Source of the DNA: Streptomyces sp. 135 | Lineage (GTDB): Bacteria; Actinomycetota; Actinomycetes; Streptomycetales; Streptomycetaceae | Assembly: GCF_020026305.1 (NCBI RefSeq) | Contig: NZ_CP075691.1 | Location: 2,108,001-2,172,000 of the forward strand | DNA: 64,000 nucleotides | Direction of reading: 5' to 3' | Translations under genes and position numbers: made by a program | Part shown: positions 23,585-33,095 of the stretch, piece after piece | Position numbering within the stretch: the first letter of the stretch is position 1 | Layout: each line of letters opens with the position of its first letter | Notes under the pieces: generated by a model | Seen by the model: only the letters and a program-made list of their open reading frames with translations | What the model was told of the DNA's origin: nothing | Database searches by the model: none

Positions 23585-25429
23585 ATGACCACACACACCA
23601 CGGCGGCCGACAACTCCCGCCCGCGCGAAGAAGACGCCCCCACGGGCCTCCTCCCCATCCCCACCGGCCCGGCCCGCGCCATGGCCACCGGCGGCGGCGC
23701 ACTCACCATCGTCTCCGCCTTCCTCGCCTGGACCTGGACCGCCACCTTCCCCGGCGACCTCACCTACTACGGCTACCCCGGCGGCCTGCAATGGCTCGTC
23801 CTCATCACCGGCACCCTCACCACCCTCCTCGGCCTCGCCTCCTACGGCATCAAAGGCATACGCGCCATCGCCCCCGGCAACGCCGACGCCGCCCTCAAAT
23901 ACGCGGCACTCGCCGCCTTCGCCACCGCCTGGTACACGATCCTCGCGATCAGCGTCCAACTCGGCGGACTCGCCAACCTCGAACCCGGCGGCTGGATCAC
24001 CGCCATCGCCACCCTCACCGCCCTCACCGGCGCCCTGGCCCTGCCCTTCCAACGGCCACAGACCTACCCCGTCGACCCCGAGGACACCGGCTGGGAACAG
24101 TTCAAACACCGCCTGCGCAACGGCCTGACCACCGTCAAGGGAGCCTTCGCCGCCGAAGGACCCCCCGCCCCGCGCAAACTCCCCGGATACGCCGAGATCC
24201 TGATCATCGTCGCCGCGCTCGCCACCGGCCTGCTCGTCTTCACCTACGGCATCGGCACCGAATACGACGAACTCTTCATCGGCTTCCTCATCTCGGTCGC
24301 CTTCGGCTTCGCCGCACTCTCCAAAGCCGGCCTCGTCGCCCACGTCTCCGTCTACACCGCACGCCACCGCAACGTCACCCTCATCGGCGCGTTCCTCGCC
24401 GCGGCCGCCTTCCCCTTCACCCAGAACGACGACCAATACGCCACCATCGGCGTCTACATCCTCATCTTCGCCACCGTCGCACTCGGCCTGAACATCGTCG
24501 TCGGCCTCGCAGGCCTCCTCGACCTCGGATACGTCGCCTTCCTCGGCGTCGGCGCCTACGCCGCATCCATGGTCTCCGGATCCCCCTCCTCACCCTTCGA
24601 CATCCACCTCCCCTTCTGGGGAGCCATCCTCGTCGGCGCCGCCGCCTCACTCGTCTTCGGCGTCCTCATCGGCGCCCCCACCCTGCGACTGCGCGGCGAC
24701 TACCTCGCCATCGTCACCCTCGGCTTCGGAGAAATCTTCCGCATCGTCGCCATGAACTCCGACGGCGCCTCCGGACCCGACATCACCAACGGCTCCAACG
24801 GCATCTCCTCCATCCCCAACCTGAAGATCCTCGGCTTCGACTTCGGCCTGGAACACAGCATCGGCGGCTTCACCATCGGCCGCTTCGCCAACTACTTCTT
24901 CCTGATGCTGCTCATCACCCTCGTCGTCGTCCTCGTCTTCCGGCGCAGCGGCGACTCCCGCATCGGCCGCGCCTGGGTCGCCATCCGCGAGGACGAGACC
25001 GCCGCACTGGCCATGGGCATCAACGGCTTCCGCGTCAAACTCATCGCCTTCGCACTCGGCGCCTCCCTCGCAGGCCTCGCCGGCACCGTCCAGGCACACG
25101 TCACCTACACCGTCACACCCGAGCAGTACCAATTCGCCAACACCGTGCCACCCAACTCCGCCTTCCTCCTCGCCGCCGTCGTCCTCGGCGGCATGGGCAC
25201 CATCAGCGGACCCCTCGTCGGCGCGGCACTCCTCTACCTCATCCCCAACAAACTCGCCTTCCTCGGCGACTACCAGCTCTTCGCCTTCGGCCTCGCCCTC
25301 GCACTCCTCATGCGCTTCCGCCCCGAAGGCCTCATCCCCAACCGCCGCCGCCAACTCGAATTCCACGAAGCCGAACTCGACCCCGGCGAGACACCACCGC
25401 CCACCGTCCTGAGCAAGACAGGGGCCTGA
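23585..25429 (+). CDS. livM: Branched-chain amino-acid ABC transporter permease LivM, with long N-terminal membrane extension
   Basis: A 614-residue permease. The C-terminal half (from about residue 290) is the standard LivM core, with NIVVGLAGLLDLGYVAFLGVGAYAA, LRLRGDYLAIVTLGFGEIFRI and VVLGGMGTISGPLVGAALLYL. The N-terminal part adds an extra module of about four membrane segments (residues about 35-160), joined by a hydrophilic linker (RPQTYPVDPEDTGWEQFKH). Classical LivM proteins are about 300-420 residues, so this is roughly 200 residues longer; long forms are, as far as I recall, usual in Streptomyces. It pairs with LivH to form the channel. Confidence 0.92.
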   Translation: MTTHTTAADNSRPREEDAPTGLLPIPTGPARAMATGGGALTIVSAFLAWTWTATFPGDLTYYGYPGGLQWLVLITGTLTTLLGLASYGIKGIRAIAPGNADAALKYAALAAFATAWYTILAISVQLGGLANLEPGGWITAIATLTALTGALALPFQRPQTYPVDPEDTGWEQFKHRLRNGLTTVKGAFAAEGPPAPRKLPGYAEILIIVAALATGLLVFTYGIGTEYDELFIGFLISVAFGFAALSKAGLVAHVSVYTARHRNVTLIGAFLAAAAFPFTQNDDQYATIGVYILIFATVALGLNIVVGLAGLLDLGYVAFLGVGAYAASMVSGSPSSPFDIHLPFWGAILVGAAASLVFGVLIGAPTLRLRGDYLAIVTLGFGEIFRIVAMNSDGASGPDITNGSNGISSIPNLKILGFDFGLEHSIGGFTIGRFANYFFLMLLITLVVVLVFRRSGDSRIGRAWVAIREDETAALAMGINGFRVKLIAFALGASLAGLAGTVQAHVTYTVTPEQYQFANTVPPNSAFLLAAVVLGGMGTISGPLVGAALLYLIPNKLAFLGDYQLFAFGLALALLMRFRPEGLIPNRRRQLEFHEAELDPGETPPPTVLSKTGA

Positions 25430-25432
25430 CCC

Positions 25433-26253
<821 letters not shown>

Positions 26254-26254
<1 letters not shown>

Positions 26255-26970
26255 TGACCGCACTCCTTGAGGTCGAGGACCTCCGCGTCGCCTACGGCAG
26301 GATCGAAGCCGTCAAAGGCATCTCCTTCACCGTCGAGGCCGGCAAAGTCGTCACCCTCATCGGCACCAACGGCGCAGGCAAGACCACCACACTCCGCACC
26401 CTGTCAGGCCTGCTCAAGCCCGTCAGCGGCACCATCAAATTCAACGGCAAAGCCCTACGCAAATACCGCGCCGACCAAATAGTCGCCCTCGGCCTCGCCC
26501 ACTCCCCCGAAGGCCGCCACATCTTCCCCCGCATGTCCATCGAGAACAATCTCCGCCTCGGCGCCTACCTCCGCTCCGACAAGGCAGGCATCGAAAAGGA
26601 CATCAACCGCGCCTACGACCTCTTCCCCATCCTCGGAGAACGCAGGAAACAAGCAGCGGGCACCCTCTCCGGCGGCGAACAACAAATGCTCGCGATGGGC
26701 CGCGCCCTCATGTCACAACCCAAACTGCTCATGCTCGACGAACCCTCCATGGGACTCTCACCGATCATGATGCAGAAGATCATGGCGACCATCGCCGAAC
26801 TGAAATCCCAGGGCACCACGATCCTCCTCGTCGAGCAGAACGCCCAAGCGGCGCTCTCCCTCGCCGACGAGGGCCACGTCATGGAAGTCGGCCGCATCGT
26901 CCTCTCCGGTACGGGTGGGGACCTGCTGCACGACGAATCGGTACGCAAGGCGTACCTCGGCGAGGACTGA
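26254..26970 (+). CDS. livF: Branched-chain amino-acid ABC transporter ATP-binding protein LivF
   Basis: A 238-residue ATPase, the partner of LivG. Walker A is GTNGAGKTTT (about 36-45), the signature is LSGGEQQMLAMGRAL, Walker B is LLMLDEPSMGLSP and the H-loop region is LLVEQNAQAAL. The phrase LAHSPEGRHIFPRMSIENNLRLGAY is typical of LivF. It is the last gene of the operon; a 20-bp terminator hairpin follows 23 bp after the stop. Confidence 0.95.
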
Positions 26971-26993
26971 GGCCACGCCCACCCCTCCCCGCA

Positions 26994-27040
26994 TACGACA
27001 GGGCCCGCACCCCCGGCTTCGGGGTGCGGGCCCTGTCGTA
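26994..27040. terminator. Bidirectional terminator between livF and the ANTAR regulator
   Basis: TACGACAGGGCCCGCACCCC (26994-27013) pairs perfectly with its complement at 27021-27040 across a seven-base loop. The 20-bp stem lies between convergent genes and can serve both. Confidence 0.85.
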
Positions 27041-27066
27041 CGTACGCGCGTATGCCGGCTCCGGGG

Positions 27067-27729
27067 CTAACCCTTCGCCGCCTTCTTCTCCTCGGCGTCC
27101 TCGATGACCGCCTCCGCGACCTGCTGCATCGACAGCCTGCGGTCCATCGACGTCTTCTGGATCCACCGGAACGCGGCGGGCTCCGTCAGGCCGTACTCCG
27201 TCTGGAGGATCGACTTCGCGCGGTCCACCAGCTTCCGCGTCTCCAGCCGCTGGGAGAGGTCCGCGACCTCCTTCTCCAACGTCTTCAGCTCCGTGAACCG
27301 CGAGACGGCCATCTCGATCGCCGGGACGACGTCACTCTTGCTGAACGGCTTCACCAGGTACGCCATCGCACCCGCGTCCCTCGCCCGCTCGACGAGGTCC
27401 CGCTGCGAGAACGCGGTCAGCATCAGTACGGGGGCGATGGACTCCTCCGCGATCTTCTCCGCGGCGGAGATGCCGTCCAGGACGGGCATCTTCACGTCCA
27501 GGATCACGAGGTCCGGCCTGTGCTCGCGGGCCAGCTCGACGGCCTTCTCACCGTCGCCCGCCTCGCCGACGACGCTGTAGCCCTCTTCCTCCAGCATCTC
27601 TTTGAGGTCGAGCCGGATCAGGGCCTCGTCCTCGGCGATGACGACGCGGGTCGTCAGCGGCGGGACGTGCGACTGGTCGTCGCCGGACACGTCGTCGTCT
27701 GCGGGCTGGGGCGACTCGGGCGCGGTCAC
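27067..27729 (-). CDS. ANTAR-domain response regulator (PdtaR-like)
   Basis: A 220-residue two-domain regulator. The receiver domain (about residues 27-145) has the acidic pair in VVIAEDEALIR, the phospho-acceptor Asp in LVILDVKMPVLDG, the Thr in MLTAFSQ and the Lys in YLVKPFSKSDV. The C-terminal ANTAR domain (about 150-212) has the coiled-coil lead-in and ETRKLVDRAKSILQTEYGLTEPAAFRWIQ, which binds dual-hairpin RNA and causes transcription antitermination. The mycobacterial homologue pairs with the histidine kinase PdtaS; no kinase gene is adjacent here. GTG at 27729 is the start used, with GAGGAGCCCCCC upstream. Confidence 0.92.
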   Translation of the reverse strand: MTAPESPQPADDDVSGDDQSHVPPLTTRVVIAEDEALIRLDLKEMLEEEGYSVVGEAGDGEKAVELAREHRPDLVILDVKMPVLDGISAAEKIAEESIAPVLMLTAFSQRDLVERARDAGAMAYLVKPFSKSDVVPAIEMAVSRFTELKTLEKEVADLSQRLETRKLVDRAKSILQTEYGLTEPAAFRWIQKTSMDRRLSMQQVAEAVIEDAEEKKAAKG

Positions 27730-27830
27730 GGGGGGCTCCTCGATCAGGACAGGGGTGCAGCTCCCAAGAGCCTACCCAGCTGCGGTATGGTGGTTGGGCA
27801 GCGGGTTGGGGGAAACCTTTGATTCGTTGG

Positions 27831-27905
27831 GCCCCGGTAGTCCAATTGGCAGCAGACGAAGGTCTCAAACACCTTACAGTGTGGGTTCGAGTCCCACCCG
27901 GGGCA
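27831..27905 (+). tRNA. tRNA with anticodon CAA (Leu codon UUG), type I shape
   Basis: The 75-nt sequence folds into a cloverleaf: acceptor GCCCCGG/CCGGGGC, three-pair D-stem (GTC/GAC) with GG in the loop, anticodon stem AAGGT/ACCTT with loop CTCAAAC (U33, anticodon CAA), variable loop ACAGT, T-arm GTGGG-TTCGAGT-CCCAC and discriminator A73. CCA is not encoded. The anticodon reads UUG, hence Leu. Yet the variable loop is only five nucleotides, whereas bacterial tRNA-Leu normally has a long extra arm. The identity is therefore uncertain: it may be an unusual tRNA-Leu, or may be charged with something else. The genes around it are the ANTAR regulator and a LAGLIDADG protein. Confidence 0.85.
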
Positions 27906-27936
27906 CTTTTCCTTAGATTCCAAGGTCGTAATCCGC

Positions 27937-27970
27937 AAGCGGATGTTCTCGTTCCCGTGAACATCCGCTT
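27937..27970 (+). other. 12-bp hairpin between the tRNA and the LAGLIDADG gene
   Basis: AAGCGGATGTTC (27937-27948) pairs perfectly with GAACATCCGCTT (27959-27970). The GCGGAT of the left arm can instead pair with ATCCGC at 27931-27936, so two mutually exclusive hairpins are possible. It could be a terminator for the tRNA, a regulator of the next gene, or a target of the endonuclease-like protein. Confidence 0.5.
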
Positions 27971-28011
27971 TCTGCTGCTCACGACCGCATTCACTCACGC
28001 ACCGTGTCCGT

Positions 28012-28803
28012 ATGCACTTCCATGGCACAGAGGTACGGCAGCAAGCACTCACCCTGCTGCGGGGTGGCTCAAAGAACGCCGAAGTCGCCCGGCGACTGAA
28101 CGTCCCCCTCGGCACCATCAGCTACTGGAAACACGTAGACCGCGCCAAGCGCGGAGAGCCGGTCGCGACGAGACCATCGCTTCTTTGCCCCCTCTGCCAC
28201 CGGCGTCCGCTGGACAACTCCGCCTGCGCTTACCTGCTCGGCCTCTATTTAGGGGACGGCCATATCAGCCACTACGCCAAGCATCATGTTCCCAGCCTCG
28301 CGATCACCCTGGACGACGGCTGGCCCGGCATCCAGGACCTGGCCGAGACCGCACTTCGGGCGGTCTTTCCGCACAATGCCGCGTGCCGCGTACGCACGAA
28401 GGGCGCCCACAACATCAAGGTCTACTTCAAGCATCTCCCCTGCCTCTTCCCCCAGCACGGCCCCGGCAAGAAGCACGACCGCAAGATTGCCCTCGAACCC
28501 TGGCAGCAGGAGATCGTCGACGCGCACCCCTGGGACTTCGTCCGGGGGCTCATCCACTCCGACGGGTGCCGCATCACCAACTGGACGACCCGTATGGTCA
28601 GCGGGGAGCGGAAGCGCTATGAATATCCACGGTATTTCTTCACCAACGTCTCCGACGACATCCGTGAGATCTACACCGACACCCTCGACCAGCTCGGCAT
28701 CGAGTGGACGCACTGCACCCGCAACGGCAACCCGTTCAACATCTCCGTCGCCCGCAAAGCCTCCGTGGCCCTGATGGACGCCCACATCGGCCCCAAATAC
28801 TGA
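28012..28803 (+). CDS. Free-standing LAGLIDADG endonuclease-like protein with N-terminal HTH
   Basis: A 263-residue protein not embedded in any intron or intein. Residues 6-40 form a helix-turn-helix of the Sigma70_r4/HTH_23 kind (ALTLLRGGSKNAEVARRLNV). Residues 59-72 hold a possible zinc site (CPLCHRRPLDNSAC). Two LAGLIDADG-like motifs follow at 74-83 (YLLGLYLGDG) and 176-185 (FVRGLIHSDG), each ending with the catalytic-type Asp before Gly, about 100 residues apart as in single-chain enzymes. It could be an active homing endonuclease or a domesticated DNA-binding regulator. The ATG at 28012 has no clear Shine-Dalgarno. It starts 107 bp after the tRNA and is tail-to-tail with pyk. Confidence 0.78.
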   Translation: MHFHGTEVRQQALTLLRGGSKNAEVARRLNVPLGTISYWKHVDRAKRGEPVATRPSLLCPLCHRRPLDNSACAYLLGLYLGDGHISHYAKHHVPSLAITLDDGWPGIQDLAETALRAVFPHNAACRVRTKGAHNIKVYFKHLPCLFPQHGPGKKHDRKIALEPWQQEIVDAHPWDFVRGLIHSDGCRITNWTTRMVSGERKRYEYPRYFFTNVSDDIREIYTDTLDQLGIEWTHCTRNGNPFNISVARKASVALMDAHIGPKY

Positions 28804-28818
28804 CCGAACCGCCGGGGG

Positions 28819-30246
28819 CTACTCGTTCTCGCCGATGCGATGGACGCGGACCAGGTTCGTCGAGCCCGACACCCCCGGCGGGGAGCCGGCCGTGATGACG
28901 ACCACGTCGCCCCGCTCGCAGCGGCCGATCTCCAGGAGCAGTTCGTCGACCTGGTCGACCATCGCGTCGGTGGAGTCGACGTGCGGGCCGAGGAAGGTTT
29001 CCACGCCCCAGGTGAGGTTCAGCTGGGAGCGGGTGGCCTTGTCGGGGGTGAAGGCGAGGAGCGGGATGGGTGAGCGGTAGCGGGAGAGGCGGCGGACCGT
29101 GTCGCCGGACTGGGTGAAGGCGACGAGGAATTTGGCGCCGAGGAAGTCGCCCATCTCGGCGGCGGCGCGGGCGACAGCGCCGCCCTGGGTGCGGGGTTTG
29201 CTCCGCTCGGTGAGTGGGGGCAGGCCCTTGGCGAGGATGTCCTCTTCGGCAGCTTCGACGATGCGGCCCATGGTCTTGACCGTTTCGACGGGGTATTTGC
29301 CGACGCTGGTCTCGCCGGAGAGCATCACCGCGTCCGTGCCGTCGATGACGGCGTTGGCGACGTCGCTCGCCTCGGCCCTGGTGGGGCGGGAGTTGTCGAT
29401 CATGGAGTCGAGCATCTGGGTGGCGACGATGACCGGTTTGGCGTTGCGCTTGGCGAGTTTGATGGCGCGCTTTTGGACGATGGGGACTTGTTCGAGGGGC
29501 ATTTCGACGCCGAGGTCGCCGCGGGCGACCATGATGCCGTCGAAGGCGGCGACGATGTCCTCGATGTTGTCGACGGCTTGCGGCTTCTCGACCTTGGCGA
29601 TGACGGGGAGTCGGCGGCCTTCCTCGTCCATGATGCGGTGGACGTCTTCGATGTCGCGTCCGCTGCGTACGAAGGAGAGGGCGATGACGTCGAAGCCTGT
29701 ACGCAGGGCCCAGCGGAGGTCTTCTTCGTCCTTGTCGGAGAGTGCGGGGACGGAGACGGCGACGCCGGGGAGGTTGAGGCCTTTGTGGTCGGAGACCATG
29801 CCGCCTTCGAGGACGGTGGTGGCGACGCGGGGGCCGATCACGCCGGTGACCTGGAGGGTCACCTTGCCGTCGTCGACGAGGATGCGTTCGCCGGAGGTGA
29901 CGTCCTGGGCGAGGCCGCTGTAGGTGGTGCCGCAGCGTTGGCGGTCGCCTTGGACGCCGTCTTCGACGGTGATGGTGAACTCGTCGCCGCGTTCAAGGAG
30001 TACGGGGCCTTCGCTGAAGCGGCCGAGGCGGATCTTCGGGCCTTGAAGGTCGGCGAGGATGCCGACGCTGCGGCCGCTCTCCTCGGAGGCCTTGCGCACG
30101 CGCTGGTAGCGCTCCTCGTGTTCGGCGTGGGTGCCGTGGCTGAGGTTGAAGCGGGCTACGTCCATTCCGGCTTCGACCAGTGCCTTGATCTGGTCGTACG
30201 AGTCGGTGGCGGGGCCCAGGGTGCAGACGATTTTGGCTCGGCGCAT
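28819..30246 (-). CDS. pyk: Pyruvate kinase
   Basis: Transfers phosphate from phosphoenolpyruvate to ADP in the last step of glycolysis. The 475-residue protein begins MRRAKIVCTLGPATDSYDQI, carries the B domain (about residues 70-165) and the family signature region VIAKVEKPQAVDNIEDIV with the catalytic Lys. It also has IMVARGDLGVEMPLEQVPI (metal-binding Glu/Asp) and ATQMLDSMIDNSRPTRAE. The C-terminal allosteric domain is full length. The genus usually has two pyk genes, and which this is cannot be decided here. The 143-bp upstream gap contains short repeats but no clear promoter. Confidence 0.97.
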   Translation of the reverse strand: MRRAKIVCTLGPATDSYDQIKALVEAGMDVARFNLSHGTHAEHEERYQRVRKASEESGRSVGILADLQGPKIRLGRFSEGPVLLERGDEFTITVEDGVQGDRQRCGTTYSGLAQDVTSGERILVDDGKVTLQVTGVIGPRVATTVLEGGMVSDHKGLNLPGVAVSVPALSDKDEEDLRWALRTGFDVIALSFVRSGRDIEDVHRIMDEEGRRLPVIAKVEKPQAVDNIEDIVAAFDGIMVARGDLGVEMPLEQVPIVQKRAIKLAKRNAKPVIVATQMLDSMIDNSRPTRAEASDVANAVIDGTDAVMLSGETSVGKYPVETVKTMGRIVEAAEEDILAKGLPPLTERSKPRTQGGAVARAAAEMGDFLGAKFLVAFTQSGDTVRRLSRYRSPIPLLAFTPDKATRSQLNLTWGVETFLGPHVDSTDAMVDQVDELLLEIGRCERGDVVVITAGSPPGVSGSTNLVRVHRIGENE

Positions 30247-30389
30247 GGTTCGACCCTAGGGCTTACCGGTCAGTAGTGAATTGGTCCTGCGTGACTACTC
30301 AACAACCTTTGGGTGAAGGGGTGTTGACAAGTGTTGAAGTGTGCGGGCGACTGCTCTGATGAGCGGTTTTTCGGCTGTCCCAGACCGGG

Positions 30390-31100
30390 TCACGGGTCCA
30401 GTCGTGGGGGTGTCATGGTGAAGCGGGCGTTGACCTGGGCGTAGACGTGCTGGCGTTGTGGTTCGAGGTCCAGGGGTGCGGTTTCGGTGGGCATGTCGGT
30501 CGCTCCGCCGTAGGCGACGGAGCGCATGGCACCGGCGGGTGCGCCGTAGCCGTGGGCGGGGGTGTTCTCGGCGTCGAGGTCGGCGAGTTCGACGAGGGCG
30601 GCGAGTTCGGTGCCGAGGGCTTCGGCGTATTCGCGGGCGCGTTGTACCGCTTCGCGGACGGCTTGCTGCCTGGCGCGGCGGTGGGTGGGTGAGTCGGGGC
30701 GCAGGGCCCACCAGGGGCCTTCGACGCGGGTGAGGTCGAGGTCGGCGAGGCGGCTGGTGAGTTCGCCGAGTGCGGTGAAGTCGGTGAGTTCGGCGGTGAT
30801 GTGGACGCGGCCGTGGTAGGCGCGGACGCGTTCGGCGCGGCCGTGTCTGGTGAGTTCGGGGGTGATGGAGAAGGCGCCGGTCTCCAGTTTCTCGACGGTG
30901 TCGCCGTAGCTCTTGATGAGGTCGAGGGCGGTGGTGTTGCGCCGGGTGAGGTCGTTCAGGGCGTCGCGGCGGTCGGTGCCGCGGGCGTTGACGGTGATGC
31001 CGATGCGGGCGATCTCGGGGTCGACTTCGAGGTGTGCTTCGCCGCGGACGGCGAGGCGGGGGGCGTCGGGGGTGCCGTAGGGGGTGGGGGTGGTGTTCAT
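30390..31100 (-). CDS. SIMPL (DUF541) domain protein
   Basis: A 236-residue protein consisting of one SIMPL/DUF541 domain: RLAVRGEAHLEVDPEIARIGITV at the start, then alternating beta strands and the long helix THRRARQQAVREAVQRAREYAEALG typical of the family. No signal peptide is visible, so it is probably cytoplasmic, unlike the periplasmic Gram-negative members such as BP26 and YggE. The function in actinobacteria is unknown. It is read toward pyk on the same strand and is divergent from the nucleotidase gene. Confidence 0.87.
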   Translation of the reverse strand: MNTTPTPYGTPDAPRLAVRGEAHLEVDPEIARIGITVNARGTDRRDALNDLTRRNTTALDLIKSYGDTVEKLETGAFSITPELTRHGRAERVRAYHGRVHITAELTDFTALGELTSRLADLDLTRVEGPWWALRPDSPTHRRARQQAVREAVQRAREYAEALGTELAALVELADLDAENTPAHGYGAPAGAMRSVAYGGATDMPTETAPLDLEPQRQHVYAQVNARFTMTPPRLDP

Positions 31101-31228
31101 GGGCTCACTGTCGCACTGTGCCGGTGGGTCCGACAGTCATCGGATCGCAACCTGGCGGGTCTGTTGCCGAACGGGCTGCGGAGGTCAGAATCTACGCGCG
31201 TTACTACGGTCGACCGAGGAGTACAGAA

Positions 31229-33031
31229 ATGCCGCTGAACCGCAGGAAGTTCCTGGGCACGTCCGCCGTCACCGGCGTGGGCGTGGCGCTCACGGGTGGG
31301 GCTGTGGCGCCGTCCGTGGCGCAGGCGAAGGGGAAGCCGGGTCGGCGGGAGAAGCGGTATTCGTTCACCGTGCTCGGCACGACGGATCTGCACGGCAACG
31401 TCTTCAACTGGGATTACTTCACGGACAAGGAGTTCGACGACAAGGACCACAATGACGTGGGTCTGGCCAAGATCTCCACGTTGGTGAACGAGGTGCGTGC
31501 GGAGAAGGGGCGTCGCAATACGCTCCTGATCGACGCGGGTGACACCATCCAGGGCACGCAGCTTTCGTACTACTACGCCAAGGTGGATCCGATCACCGCC
31601 GTGCGCGGCCCGGTGCACCCGATGGCGCAGGCGATGAACGCGATGGGCTATGACGCGGCGGCGCTCGGCAATCACGAGTTCAATTACGGTATACCGGTGC
31701 TGCGCAAGTTCGAGGAGCAGTGTGATTTCCCGCTTCTCGGGGCCAATGCGCTGGACGCGAAGACGCAGCGGCCGGCGTTCCCGCCGTATTTCATGAAGCG
31801 GCTGCGTACTCCGCACGGGCGTGATGTGAAGGTGGCGGTGCTCGGTCTGACGAATCCGGGTATCGCGATCTGGGACAAGGCGAACGTCCAGGGCAAGATG
31901 ACGTTTCCCGGTCTTGAGGAGCAGGCCGCGAAGTGGGTGCCGAGGCTGCGGTCGATGGGTGCGGATGTCGTGATCGTGTCGGCGCACTCCGGTTCCAGTG
32001 GCACGTCGTCGTACGGGGATCAGTTGCCGTATGTGGAGAACGCGGCGGGCCTGGTGGCGGAGCAGGTGCCGGGTATCGACGCGATTTTGGTGGGGCACGC
32101 GCACACGGAGATTCCCGAGTACTTCGTGGAGAACAAGGCGACGGGCAAGCGGGTCGTCCTGTCGGAGCCGCTGAAGTGGGGGCAGCGTCTGACGTTGTTC
32201 GACTTCGAGCTGGTGTGGGTGAAGGGCCGGTGGACGGTGGAGAAGGTGGGGGCGAAGGTCCTGAACTCCAACACGGCCGCGGAGGACGGGAAGATCACGC
32301 GGCTGCTGGCCGACGAGCACAAGAAGGTCGTCGCCTACGTCAATCAGGTCATCGGCACGTCGAAGGCGGCGATGAGTACGGCCGAGGGCCCGTACAAGGA
32401 TGTCGCGATCATCGATCTGATCAATCGGGTGCAGAAGGAGACGGTGGCGCAGGCGTTGGCGGGTGGGACGTACGCGGCGCTGCCGGTGCTCTCGCAGGCG
32501 TCGTGTTTCTCGCGGACCGCGCGGATTCCGGCGGGCGAGGTGACGATCAAGGACGCGGCGGGGCTGTATCCCTTCGAGAACACCCTGGAGGCGCGGTTGC
32601 TCACGGGTGCGCAGCTCAAGGAGTACCTGGAGTTCTCGGCGCGCTACTACGTGCAGACGCCCGCGGGTGCCCCGGTGGACCCGGCGAAGCTGACGAACGC
32701 CGAGAAGATCCCGGATTACAACTACGACGCGGTGTATGGCGTGACGTATGAGATCGATATCGCGAAGCCGGTGGGTTCGCGTGTCGTGAAGTTGTCGTTC
32801 GAGGGCGAGGAGATCGACCCGAAGGCCGAGTTCGTGCTGGCGGTGAACAATTACCGGGCGAGCGGTGGCGGGAATTTCCCGCATGTCGCGGGTGCCAAGC
32901 AGGTGTGGGCGAATTCGGAGGAGATCCGTAACACGATCATCGGCTGGGTGAAGGCGAAGGGGACGATCGATCCCGCTGGGTTCGCGTCGGTGGACTGGAG
33001 GCTGACCCGGGACGGTACGCCGGTGTTCTGA
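31229..33031 (+). CDS. Tat-exported 5'-nucleotidase / 2',3'-cyclic phosphodiesterase family protein
   Basis: A 600-residue UshA/CpdB-type metallophosphoesterase. The signal carries a twin-arginine motif (NRRKFLG, about residues 4-10). The metallophosphatase domain shows TDLHGN, LLIDAGDTIQGT, ALGNHEFNYG, VSAHSG and GHAHTEIP, the complete two-metal set. The C-terminal substrate-binding domain (5_nucleotid_C) runs from about residue 390, with YPFENTLEARLLTGAQLKEYLE. It probably releases phosphate and nucleosides from extracellular nucleotides. The start ATG follows GAGGAG by seven bases. Nucleotidases of this kind are often under phosphate control, but I saw no clear PHO box. Confidence 0.93.
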   Translation: MPLNRRKFLGTSAVTGVGVALTGGAVAPSVAQAKGKPGRREKRYSFTVLGTTDLHGNVFNWDYFTDKEFDDKDHNDVGLAKISTLVNEVRAEKGRRNTLLIDAGDTIQGTQLSYYYAKVDPITAVRGPVHPMAQAMNAMGYDAAALGNHEFNYGIPVLRKFEEQCDFPLLGANALDAKTQRPAFPPYFMKRLRTPHGRDVKVAVLGLTNPGIAIWDKANVQGKMTFPGLEEQAAKWVPRLRSMGADVVIVSAHSGSSGTSSYGDQLPYVENAAGLVAEQVPGIDAILVGHAHTEIPEYFVENKATGKRVVLSEPLKWGQRLTLFDFELVWVKGRWTVEKVGAKVLNSNTAAEDGKITRLLADEHKKVVAYVNQVIGTSKAAMSTAEGPYKDVAIIDLINRVQKETVAQALAGGTYAALPVLSQASCFSRTARIPAGEVTIKDAAGLYPFENTLEARLLTGAQLKEYLEFSARYYVQTPAGAPVDPAKLTNAEKIPDYNYDAVYGVTYEIDIAKPVGSRVVKLSFEGEEIDPKAEFVLAVNNYRASGGGNFPHVAGAKQVWANSEEIRNTIIGWVKAKGTIDPAGFASVDWRLTRDGTPVF

Positions 33032-33050
33032 GTGGCGTTGTTCGTGGCCT

Positions 33051-33074
33051 CCCCCGGCGGGCGTCCGCCGGGGG
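33051..33074. terminator. Hairpin terminator between nucleotidase and siderophore-type monooxygenase
   Basis: CCCCCGGCGG (33051-33060), loop GCGT, CCGCCGGGGG (33065-33074): a perfect 10-bp stem 20 bp after the nucleotidase stop and 22 bp from the convergent gene's stop. Confidence 0.8.
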
Positions 33075-33095
33075 CCGGGGTGGCCCGGGTGGGGG

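Noticed and set aside
30324..30329. Perfect TTGACA hexamer on the plus strand near pyk
   Set aside because: No acceptable -10 lies 16-19 bases downstream, and the gene on that side reads the other way.
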